NCBI GenBank assembly: GCA_038496445.1
Contig: JALMLS010000450.1
Span: forward strand, 124,001 to 188,000
Direction: 5' to 3'
Source: Trichosphaerium sp. ATCC 40318
Taxonomy: Eukaryota > Discosea > Flabellinia > Trichosidae
DNA: 64,000 nt
This document shows positions 33,889-44,461 of the stretch, piece after piece (the first letter of the stretch is position 1; each line of letters opens with the position of its first letter). A program made the translations under genes and the position numbers. The notes beneath the pieces were generated by a model. The model saw nothing but the letters and a program-made list of their open reading frames with translations. It ran no database searches and had not been told where the DNA came from.

Positions 33889-35604
33889 TTATATGACGAA
33901 GGATCTCTTCTTGTGGAATGTAAGAAAGTAAATCAAACTTGCAGTTAGAACCACAATAATAACAATAGCAGCTACAGCAATACCAGTAATAGCTCCATTT
34001 CTTAGACCGCTATCAGTACATCCACCATTAACTGACCATACAACAGAAAGCTGTGTTCGTGTTTCTATTCTTGACAAGTCGGTACATTCGTCTTCAACAT
34101 CGGTAGTCACCTCAACGACTGATACATCACAATTTGGTGGAATTGTAAGGAGTGTATGAACAGATTCAGAGACTTCTGTGACAACGATATTGAGACTGTC
34201 ATTGAAAGTTGGACACTTTTGAAATGTGAGTGTTGCCACTGGAGAAACAAGCAAAGTTACAGTCTCTTTCACATTTACATTCCCTAGAGGATTTATTTTG
34301 AATTATTAAAGTGCCACTAAACTGTCAAAATGTGATTTTTACCTTGAAAAATAACTGATGTCTCAATACGAAAGTTCATTGCTGACTCAATCACAATATC
34401 CTCATTCACAACCCAGACGCCTTCAGTATTGTTACACTCGGCTCCTGGAAGCTTGTCGCCATTGCATACTATTTTATAATGTTACATTAGTGTCTTATCT
34501 ACTGTGTACCTTGCGTTGTAGGTACTTCTGGTGTTGGAGCATCTGTCGGCACTTCAGGTGGAGGCGATGGAACACATTTTCCGTTTATTCCTCAACAAAT
34601 AGTCAAGAGAAGTGTTGGTAACCCAGTCTCACCTGCATTAAATATCTCTTGCATTTGTGTTTGACTAAGTGCAACACCGTCATAAAAAGTTACCTAGCGA
34701 CATGTTGAATAGTAATAAAGCCATTCAACAATACCTCATCAATAGTACCATTCACCTCTGTTATCTGAACCAATAAAGACCGGTGTGCTGCTATTTGCAA
34801 TAATTCGACTAGCGCCAGATTGTACACTGTACCCAACGCCATCTGTACATAAGATTAAGCGTTTACCGAAACAATAAAGTTGTGAACATACCCAAGTATC
34901 CAAAGTATTCTCCTGTACTGGTGCTATTGTTCCTACAAAGTTCTATGAGTTATTTACAGTTAAATAAACGAAAGAAAATACCAATCAAATGTCACCCACG
35001 TGATTCTAGGAGTTTGTTGTTAACTTCCTAGCTATAATAACACCAACTGGAGGGTTATCATCTTATCAGAGTGTAAGTGAAGGTTTTGTCATTTGATCTT
35101 TTTTTGCTACTTACAAAAAACAACATTAAAAAACAATTCATTTTCGACACGGAGCAGTATATAGAAGCCTACTTTATCAGATTCATGATGGATAATGTAC
35201 TTTTGGGTCCCTATGGATGCTACAGATATCCACATCTCAACGGAGAAACTTTCTGTGAGGTGTGTTGGCGTTTTGAGCTGATTACAATTTCAATACCTTG
35301 ATTGGGTAAATACATCGCTATTCTCCGCTACAATTGACGCGTTACCTCCCAACTGTAGCCCCTTACCAACGTAACCCTAATTGAGTTGTTTTAGGATGAT
35401 CTTTTAGAAAACGTGTCGTACTTCTACTTGAGAAAAGTCAGCGCCAGGAATCCTGAAATGGTACCATTGCGTGAATTGACAGTGTCAAATGTATTATTTA
35501 CAATTGACTCAAATCTCCACCAACTCGAAAAACTTGGGTCTGGAGATACACACTCCGTTGATACTAGCAATACATAGCATAGCGAAAAAGAGTAAATTAG
35601 ACAT
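33889..35604 (-). pseudogene. Decayed LamG-type membrane protein gene, copy 1
   Basis: This is a full-length relative of the genes at 36,116-37,922 and 49,500-51,197. The first exon begins with a signal peptide (MSNLLFFAMLCIASINGVC), but a 2-nt deletion compared with copy 3 shifts the frame and leads to a TGA after about 30 codons. A 1-nt deletion further on would restore it. The last exon is intact and encodes a membrane segment (GIAVAAIVIIVVLTASLIYFL) with a short basic tail, KKRSFVI. The middle exons with LamG motifs are still recognisable. It is therefore probably a pseudogene, unless the alternative frame is used from another start. Confidence 0.7.
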
Positions 35605-36115
35605 TTAACTCTAATCACGTGTTCGAAAGCAAGTTTTTTTGAATTTTGTTAAGCAACAAAACAAAATTGTAGTCAGTGCATCATTTGAAGTATCACAGCA
35701 GATCTCTCATCACCACGGGGTAATTATTGCTCTACGTGATAGCATGTTACGACTGCCAGTGTTATTGACATTAGAAATGTATGTTGCCTAAAAAGGGAAA
35801 ATCTAGAAGTTTGGAAATCTGGAAGAAATCTGGAAATGTGATCAGGTTTTCCACATTTCCTTAATTTGTTGTGTGCCTCGCTGTATTGCCTTATAACACA
35901 TTAGCAAGTACTACAAAAAAAGTAAAACAGGTACACAACCAAGTCTACTTTCGACTCGTTTTGTAACATTGTATATCCGTTCACACACTTAGCTAATTAA
36001 TACAGGTTCCCTTTGTGTGACAGCAAAATCAAACAATACCACATATGTTCTAGAGGAGGATTTATTACGTCATAATGTTCATCTTCACCAAGTTGAGGTG
36101 GATTTTTAAGTAGAT
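35605..36115. other. Intergenic; outer end of the left palindrome arm
   Basis: No gene is visible. From about 35,950 rightwards the sequence is the inverted match of 51,200-51,370. A CACGTG lies at 35,616-35,621, 11 bp before the decayed LamG gene's start. Confidence 0.5.
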
Positions 36116-37922
36116 TTAAATGACGAAGGATCTCTTATTGTGGAATGTAAGAAAGTAAATCAAACTTGCAGTTAGAACCACAATAATAACAACAGCAGCT
36201 ACAGCAATACCAGCAATAGCGCCATTGCTTAGACTGCTATCATTACATCCATCATTAACTGACCATACAACAGAAAGCTGTGTTCGTGTTTCTATTCTCG
36301 AAAAGTCATTACATTCGCCATCAACATCAATTGTCAAAGTTGTTTGCTCAATGACTGATACATCACAATTTGGTGGAATTGTAAGGAGTGTATGAACAGA
36401 TTCAGAGACTTCTGTGACAACGATATTGAGACTGTCATTGAACGTTGGACACTTTTGAAATGTGAGTGTTGCCATTGAAGAAATAAGGAATGTTATTGTC
36501 TCTCCCACATTTACGTTCCCTAGATTTATTGATTAATAAATAGTCGCAACACAATCAAACATGTGATTTTTACCTTGAAAAATAACTGATGTCTCAATAC
36601 GAAAGTTCATTGCTGACTCAATCACAATATCCTCATTCACAACGCAAACGTCATCAACTTGGCTACACTCAGCTCCTGGAAGCTTGTCGCCATTACATAC
36701 TATTTTAATAACATCAAAACAGTGTCATAGTTTATCCGTGTACCTTGCGTTGTAGGAACTTCTGGTGTTGGGGCTGGCACACATTAGAACGCTTCTAGCC
36801 TTTTTAAGCCACGTACCTTGCGTTGTAGGTACTTCTGGTATTGGAGCATCTGTAGGTACTTCAGATGGAGGCGATGGAACACATTTTCCGTTTATTCCTC
36901 AACAAATAGTCAAGAGAAGTGTTGGTAACCCAGTCTCACCTGCATTAAATATCTCTTGCATTTGTGTTTGACTAAGTGCAACACCGTCATAAAAAGTGAC
37001 CTAAAGGAGCCTAATAAATAGTAATAAAGACATTCAACAATACCTCATCAATGGTACCATTAAAGCCTCGGTCACCTCTGTTACTTGAACCAACATAGAC
37101 CAGTGCGCTACTAGTAAGCCGACTTGCGCCAGATGTTACCCTGTGCCCAACGCCATCTGTACATAAGGTTCAGCGTTTACCGAAAAATAAAGTTGTGAAC
37201 ATACCCAAGTACCCAAAGCATTCTCCTGTACTGGTGCTGTTGTCCCTACAAAGTTCTATGAGTTGTTTACAGTTAAATAAACGAAGAAAATACCAATCAA
37301 ATGTCACGCCCACGTGCATCCAAGTGCTTGTATTTACTATCGTACGTAACAAAATACCAATTCCGGCTGAATTATCTTAGTAGAGTATAAGCGAAGGTTT
37401 TGTCATTTTGATCTTTTTGGATTACGCACTAAAAAAAGTAGTAAATCCTAGTTCATTTCCACTGAGGTCTATAAGGAAGCCTAAATCATCAGATTCGTGA
37501 TGAATAATATTCTGTGGTTTCCCTAAGGATGCTACAGATATCCACATCTCAACGGAGAAACTTTCTGTGAGGTGTGTTGGTATTTTGAGCTGATTACAAT
37601 TTCAATACCTTTATTTGGGGTAAATATGCCGTCGTTCTCCGTTACAATTGGCGCGTTACCTCCCAAACGTAATCCTTTACCAACACGGCCCTAAATCGAG
37701 TTGTTTTAGGTTAATCTTTAAGAAAACGTGTCGTACTTCTACTTGAGAAAAGTCAGCGCCTGGAACCCCCGTAATGTTACCAATGCGTGAATTGACAGTG
37801 TCAAATGTATTATTTACAATCGACTCAAACCTCCACCAACTCGAAATACTTGGGTCTGGCGATACACACACTGCGTTGACACTAGCAATACAAAGCGTAG
37901 CGAAAAAGAGTAATTTATGCAT
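36116..37922 (-). CDS. LamG-type single-pass membrane protein, copy 2
   Basis: About nine exons start at the ATG at 37922 with a signal peptide (MHKLLFFATLCIASVNA). The ectodomain opens SPDPSISSWWRFESIVNNTF and continues through KGLRLGGNAPIV, FSVEMWISV, HVGVTFDW and FNGTIDEVTFYDGVALS, the strand order of a LamG/concanavalin-like jelly roll. A Pro/Thr linker then leads to a second extracellular part. One membrane helix (IAGIAVAAVVIIVVLTASLIYF) and a short basic cytoplasmic tail (NKRSFVI) end the protein. LamG domains bind glycans or proteins, so a surface adhesin or receptor is plausible. Compared with copy 3 the linker has an extra PEVPTTQ unit encoded by an additional exon near 36,760. The start region has CACGTG at 37,935-37,940. 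Confidence 0.78.
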
Positions 37923-38606
37923 TTGAACTTTAATCACGTGATTGGAATACACGTTTTAAAGAAATGTGTTAAGCTTGTTTACGAAAAAAAAAGTTCTCGC
38001 CACGCGGGGAATTGTTGCTCCGCGTGATAGCATGTCACAACTGCCAGTTGACTTAGTAATTTTTGCTTCGAAAAATCAACTATGTGTATAACTTACTAGT
38101 GCTACGCTAGCGCTTACCCCACGCTAACAAAAGCGCTCTCGCACCATACAAACACCAAGGCAGGTGTAATAAGGTTAAAACCACCCCAAAACACTACCAA
38201 TGTTGCTGCAGGCTTTGTAAATGCCGCCAGTGTTAAATAAGTAAATAAAAATTTTGGTGTGGGTTATCACGTGGTTTGAAATGGTTGGATTCTCCGACAG
38301 GGGCAGATCACTTCTAAAAGTGGGATTTACAAGGTCTGTCAGACGTGTCAAATCCGTCAGATCTAACAGAGCGGGCAGAAACAGGATTTTTTGTTAACGT
38401 CAGTCTGGCCGAAAATTTGAATGAGAGATAATATTTTGATAAATCCAAGCTATTTCGCTGTATCACGCAAGCGAGTAAAGTACCCTGGTGTTGCCAACAA
38501 AAAAAATATGTAACTTTTTGAAATTGTACAAAAGGATGCAAAGGTGTGTGAGTGAAGGGGAGACATTGATGTTGTCTCTTTTGTGACGTTTATTTACGCA
38601 TTGGAA
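37923..38606. other. Intergenic within the left arm
   Basis: No gene is supportable. The stretch is largely mirrored at 48,689-49,499 in the right arm, although the part nearest the LamG gene (about 37,960-38,080 versus 49,200-49,470) diverges. Confidence 0.4.
37935..37940. promoter_or_regulatory. CACGTG element upstream of LamG copy 2
   Basis: The palindrome sits in the context AATCACGTGATTGG, 12 bp from the start codon. Copies 1 and 3 have the same element at the same distance (35,616-35,621 and 49,483-49,488). Conserved position in three paralogues supports a promoter role, possibly for a basic helix-loop-helix or bZIP factor. Confidence 0.55.
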
Positions 38607-39997
38607 TCATACTTGGTTCCAGAAAGATCCAAAGCACAAAGGATCATTACGACATTCTGGAGTATTCAAGCAAAATACAGCACATTCTCTATTGACACAG
38701 TTTGATGCGAATATGCAAGGGTTGCTCTGTGCAAGTCGGAAACATCTACGTTGACCTCTGCAAGGTACAGTCACTGGTGCTGGGAGTACATTGATTGATG
38801 ATAATGTTGGAGGATCACAGAAAGCAGAGGTGCCTTGTCTAATAAAAAAGGAGTAAGAAGAGTGCAAAGAGGTTGCTACAGTAAAGTACATACGCAGAAG
38901 ATCCTTCATTTGAAAGAATTGGAGAAGCTCCTGAAGCTGTTGTGACCGATGCAGCAATATCATTGGCTTGACCTGCACCTGTGAGGTCGATTGTGATGCT
39001 ACATGAAGCTTGTTGATTTTCAGCCAAAGTGGCATCAAACTGAAGTTCTCCATTTGATACACTTGATGATGTTGTGCCAGAACAAGACAATGACGAAGCA
39101 TCAAGAGAACCAATAGAGCTATCGAATCCAAATGAACCTGATATCATCTCAGTTGAAGCCATTGGAATCCTTTGATAGTTCTCACAAGTGATATCAACAC
39201 TGATCGAATCACCGACTCTTAAGTCGTCAGAACCAATTGGATTGATTGTATGCCTAAACACCAATTAGTTTGACTGTAAAATGACATAAAATAATGATGT
39301 GATTACCAGCAAGAGACAGGCGGTTGACAACAAGCGTATTTGACATGAGCATCAACACTTTGGACATCAGAGCCCAATACGTATTCAACACGATCAACTG
39401 AGTCCAAATCATCGATATTGCTTCCGTAAGGTAAACACACATCCACAGGTGTAGATATTCCTTGAGCGATATTGAAACTGAGTTGAGTGTTGATTGAGGT
39501 TACTGAATTGCGTAAAATGGCAGATACAGTTGTCTGACTATCAGCGCCAACCATGCGAAAGTTGTAGCAGCCTAATATCAAGAAAAAACAAGAATCAGAA
39601 CACATATTTCAAGCGATTTAAAGTGATTGTGACCACACGTACTGCATCCATTCTTCGTCAAGTCTAATGGAGGGCTGATACCGGTGAGTGCCAATCCAGA
39701 GTATACAGAAGAACAAGAACCGACAACAGAGACATCATTGGATAGCCGAAAGCCAAGACCATCAGCGATCTGACATTCTGTAATCAATGCGTTTATTGGT
39801 GCTCCTGATACTCTGTTTGCAGTTAGATCTCTACGACCACCTGCAATTGAGCCATCAAGAGTAGTATCGGTGACTACAGGTGATGAATCGGTTGCAAAAG
39901 TTGTTGCGAAGGCAGTGAAGGGATCAACTTGAGATGCATTGAGAGATACAAGAAACAGTCCAATAAAGAGAAGTACGAGTTGTTGTGTTGTGTACAT
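38607..39997 (-). CDS. Secreted cysteine-containing protein, left-arm copy
   Basis: Four exons with short introns encode a signal peptide (MYTTQQLVLLFIGLFLVSLNAS) and an extracellular protein of about 390 residues. Blocks include VDVCLPYGSNIDDLDSVDRVEYV, KYACCQPPVSCW, SFGFDSSIGSLDASSLSCSG and a cysteine-rich C-terminus (CRGQRRCFRLAQSNPCIFAS...CFGSFWNQV). There is no membrane segment after the signal peptide, so it should be secreted or lumenal. The mirror gene at 47,281-48,688 is nearly identical; the visible differences are a handful of residues, including DDLRVGD here versus AAIDDLKVGD there, an in-frame length change. I do not recognise the family. Confidence 0.8.
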
Positions 39998-41540
39998 GGT
40001 AAACTGATTTATGTTGTTTTATAAACTTTATACCCTTTTTAAATCACATGCACAATAAGGAGGTTTTGCGTGTAAACAAGAGAAAGAGGTGACGACATAT
40101 TTTGTGAAACACAAATAAAAAAAAGGTACATACTTCATAAAAACCTGAGTATTTGCTTGGTTGACTTTGTTTATTCGTTTAATACCTCTATTTTCACAAT
40201 GGGACAACAATGACCGGTTTCAATTCAGTGAAGATGTCACGCGCCTCTTGCCATATTTTTGCTTCTCTATTGCGTATTGCTTTATGCTTTCGGCTTTTTT
40301 ACACATTTGCGCAATGTTTGTACTCAAAAATGCGTTGTACCGTAATATAGCGCTATACTCAGCCCTCAACAACTGCAAAGATATCTTCACTGAACTACTT
40401 GTTTTTATTTGTCCCAATTTTAGACTCGTGCTCCACGAACCTGACGTGGCGCTGAGATACTTACTGCAAACAAAAAACATGTCAGTAGATATCCGTGAGA
40501 GTTCGTGATAAGTTGTACTTGTAACAAATACTTCATGTGAGTTAGAGAATTGTCGTGTTTCTTTGTACTTTCATGTGAAACTTAATTTTTCCGGTATAAA
40601 TGTCCATAAAGTACGCAATAGGTTTCTGTATTGCTACCCAATGTATAGCCAGTAACATGTGCTTATAACAGATTATACTCTCATACTGATAATCTCGAGA
40701 TATCACGTGGGCATAAGAGACAGATAAAAACACAGTATAGTTCAGGAGCAATAAGATGGAAAGTTAAAGCATACATAGCTTGTACATTTACATGTAGTCT
40801 TCCATGTTATACACTCTTTTGAACGCCTTGAATAAACAAGGAACGAACGTGTAAATGTATCATCAAGGTCAGAATACATCTTTAAAGTTCTTCCTCAAAG
40901 ATTTCATACTCGTTCTTTGATAAACAAAATCTGTATTGTACGATTGTATAGTCAGCTACACTTACAGAAAATAACACTTCAACACACGCTCTTTTGTGAC
41001 AAATTGTTAATTCATTGTGACTTTTGTATACTGTTTTGTTATGTTCTGAATGCTACAACCGTAAAGTTTCTCTGTTGTTTTAGTAGGCAATGATCATGAC
41101 ATGGGTCATTGTTACACTATTTCCATCAAAAATCCATTTTTAATACTATTTTACCCTTTTGATGTAATTACTGGGTCCACAATTCACCGTTTCTGCGCCA
41201 CCTCTTATATTCTCCTTCATACTCACGTTTGATGTTCTCTTGCTTACCATTGATGTCATTGCAAGCAAATCGTAGTGTATTTTGCTTCAGGCGTTCATTG
41301 TACAGGACTACATTATGGTGTTTTTTAGACAAACGGTATTGTTGCATGAATATTGCCTCTCAATTTTTTATAGGGTTGTCAAAGCATTCATAAAACCTTG
41401 AGAAACTTGCTAGACATGAGAATGTTGAAGTGTTGGCAGATGTCATCGTTAAGGCATACAGAAACCGTTAAGAAATAACTTTTTTTGTTGAGCGGCATAC
41501 CTACATTGAGTATGCAAAATGAAGCCTACAAATATTATAA
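39998..41540. other. Intergenic; inner end of the left arm, then loop
   Basis: Open frames on both strands around 40,161-40,508 are partly conserved in the right arm (46,780-47,070), but neither strand keeps a clear start, splice pattern or family, so I call no gene. The arm ends near 40,770. From there to 41,540 I see nothing supportable; it is AT-rich with scattered stops. Confidence 0.4.
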
Positions 41541-43808
41541 ATGGCGAAATTAGTATCTTATGCGCCCTATTCACAGCCTACGAGTGCGCAAACGAATAAC
41601 ATCGGCGAATTTACGTTTTTATAGGTTGTCTGTCGACTCTTAGGCTATTTAACAGCGTTGCCGAGGATTTAGGCGTTAAACACCTTGATGCTTGGTACAA
41701 AGTATCGCACGCGCCTGTGTATCGCCATGCAAAGCGCTATTTACAAGCGTAAGACTAATATAGCGTTAATTGCTTACATTACGTAGAAATGACAACTCAC
41801 TTCACTTAACGCTGACGAAAGTATTCCCCCAGCACTCTTGGGATAAAGGAAGGTTTGTAGATGAGAACGGGAGCCGAGTACATAAAGACAGGAGATTATT
41901 TGAAAAAATAGGAAAAACGTTAAATATAAAGCACCTAGATGCCTGGTGTGACGTCTTGGTAAAGGATATCGTTCCATATGGCGCTGGCCATGTGTGGCGA
42001 GCGTATGTCTTTGTTTAATGGTGATATAATACGCAATAATGCTTCTTTTCAGAAACGGCAAATCACTGGTTAAGACTTTATCCTATGTATTCCCAAAGCA
42101 TAATTGGAAGCCTTGGATGTTCAAGTACACAAGGACGTACTTTTTTGGAGTCTAAAAATAGAGTTAAGGTCAACAAAACGGTGGACAAGCATCGATAATC
42201 AGAGGTCTAAAATTGATATGGTTGGTAACATTATTGGCGTCAAGGTACTCAGTGATTGGTATGCTATAAACGGAGATGAAGTGTACGAGTTGGGTGGAGG
42301 TAAAATAATGACAATGTATGAAAGCAGGTTAGCGAAAACTCACAATTCTTATTTTTTTCTTAAAAAGGTATAATGGTTCAATTCTTCAGATGCTCACGGT
42401 ATTGTATCCATATTACGATTGGATACCATGGAACTTTTTGTATGTTATTGACGTATTTTGCTTATTGTATGTAACTACATTAGGCATGCACCAATGGGAT
42501 TCTGGGAGAGCAGTGAAAATCAAAAGCTATGGGTTGACAATAGCGCAAAAAAACTCAATGTTAAACTCTTAGACGATTGGTACCACCTCAGTAGTAAAGC
42601 CTTGCTTGATCTTGGAGGTAAAGGATTTATTAATAAGTACGTTCTAAGATGGAATGGGAAACTTAAGTTAATCATCAGGATAAACACAAAAAACGAAAAA
42701 GAACATATTAGTACAACTGCGTTTCCAGCACTTCTCATGTCTTTGTATCCAAAGCATAATTGGGATGACCAGAAATTTGCGTATGTGTTATCATTCATAC
42801 AGTTTCATGTCCTAACTAGTAGTTCAGCCGGAGACCAGCAGGTTATTGGAAAGACGATAAAAACGTCTTACATTTTCTTAATAGTGCGAAAACGAAAAAA
42901 GAGAGTTGACTTACTCCTTTGTAGCTATAAAGAAAGACTTGCTTATAACAAAACCAGAAGAATGGTATAATGTATCAGGTGATCAAATAACTATGTTGGG
43001 TGGAGCCCAACTCTTAAAAACTGATTGGGTTCATCACTTGAAGAGTATACATCCTGACTTCAAGTGGAAGTTTGATAACTTTAGACTTCGGATTAAAAAA
43101 GCAATGCACTGGTACTATCTTTGTACTCTTATCAAGATCCTTGTTTTCTAAAGGTACCATAGTTTATTATATAGAACTGTTAGAAGTATATTCCCCGAGA
43201 TGAATGTACTTCAAGACCATAATATAACATCATCTTTTGGTAAAGCTTTTGCATCTGTAATCGTTGATGTTAGTGTTCCTGAACTACAACTTGCATTTGA
43301 TTATCAAGGTACCTAATGCAGTTGTTTTAATTTACACCTAACGATGGAAATAGGTGAGCAGCACTATAATGATATACACTTCTATGGACGAAGCAAAATA
43401 CAACAAAGTAGGGATTCAGACAAGCAAGTCATTTGCAAACATATCGGTATGTTTAAGACTTTGCAACAAGTTTCAAGCCTTGATATTACCTTAACACAGC
43501 TTTTTTTTCATATCCAGGGCTCCTTTGAGCCACAAGTGAACATGTGAAACAACGTTCCTTGAAAAAAGTTTAAACGATTAATTTCGCATGCCGTAAGCGT
43601 TTTGAGTAACATGTATTCTGTAGATGTTACTTTAATACCTATACCATATTGGTGGGGAGGCGATAGAGATACGATAATAGCTACTATCAGATATTTCAGG
43701 TAAGAACTTTTTGATTTTCTGATTAACCTTACTTTTGGAAAAATTTCCAGGCCAGACGTTCATATTGACGCACCCACTTGTACAGTAAAACCTATTTTAG
43801 ACCGTTAA
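41541..43808 (+). CDS. DWY-repeat protein with C-terminal nuclease-like domain
   Basis: Many short exons encode at least four to five repeats of about 75 residues. Their consensus includes L.vk.LDDWY.vs...i..lGG..ll..y.ngSl...L..vyPkHnWd..kF; examples are KHLDAWYKVS, GVKVLSDWYAINGDEVYELG and NVKLLDDWYHLSSKALLDLG. Such repeats occur in uncharacterised proteins of fungi, amoebae and algae. The C-terminus reads VIVDVSVPELQLAFDYQ, then GEQHYNDIHFYGRSKIQQSR, then a HIG...TLIPIPYWWGGDRDTIIA end. That is the D...EYQGxQH core of PD-(D/E)XK restriction-endonuclease-like folds (Vsr/RAP type), with the acidic residue and Q-x-H in place. A nucleic-acid enzyme is inferred. The start exon is tentative (a 29-nt intron is needed). 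The gene lies inside the palindrome loop. Confidence 0.6.
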
Positions 43809-44461
43809 AAATAAATAAATTTACACCGACGAACCAATTAATTTCGTGGCAATTTGGCGGTTGTTTTACTCCTACTTCCGCTAGCCGCTATAGCTTCATA
43901 CATATAAAATCGTGCGAGCGCAACTGTGGTCTTTTACTTCAGAGAAACAAAACAGTGGGTTGCACTACGTTTCGCGGCGTTTCCATTTCTTCGAACTCCG
44001 TTCTTTCTGTGTCGTGAAGTATAGCTAAGACTTCAAGACTAGTTGTAACGGTGGAAAGGTAAGGAGAAATCTGTAATTCAATAAAAAAATGAGTTTTCAT
44101 ACAAGGTCAACGTTAGAGATGGCAGAAATACCGGTCCGTAAACGGTCCAAACGGTCTGCTGTTGAAGAATAACGTCCTATTTGGTGATTTCGTGGTGGAA
44201 GATTGTCTCAAAGTTATTTGTCCAATCTTCTAGGAGGGCGACCAGTAGATCCGTTGTTTTGGATTTATGTATACTGCTAATAAATCTTTTTGATCGGTCT
44301 GAGTTAGTGATGAAACCTGCTGACATCTCGACCATGTTCTTTAGGTTCGTCTTGAATGTACTCATTCTGATCTTAAGTCCCTTGGAAGTTTTTGATTTAA
44401 TCCGTTCGATAGTTCATTTTTTCGCGTGCTGTTTTGTTTACAGTGACAACATCGCTAGGTA
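43809..44461. other. Intergenic
   Basis: Short frames exist on both strands, for example minus 44,177-44,365 (62 codons, helical, no family) and plus 44,134-44,172. None is convincing. The stretch contains a possible splice acceptor (tttgtttacag, about 44,441) just before the next gene's start. Confidence 0.35.

Larger units (their letters stand above)
35950..40770 (+). repeat. Left arm of the large palindrome
   Basis: This arm of about 4.8 kb pairs in inverted orientation with 46,515-51,370. Matching landmarks are the cttggtgaagatgaacat-type flank near 36,080/51,225, the LamG gene, the secreted-protein gene, and the inner end gataatctcgagatatcacg at about 40,690/46,595. Coordinate sums of paired landmarks stay near 87,300, so there is little net length change. 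Coding differences are few, indicating a recent duplication or ongoing gene conversion. Confidence 0.85.

Noticed and set aside
40161-40508. A 115-codon frame near the inner end of the left arm
   Set aside because: It is open on both strands, its mirror copy has different breaks, and no start, splice or family supports it.
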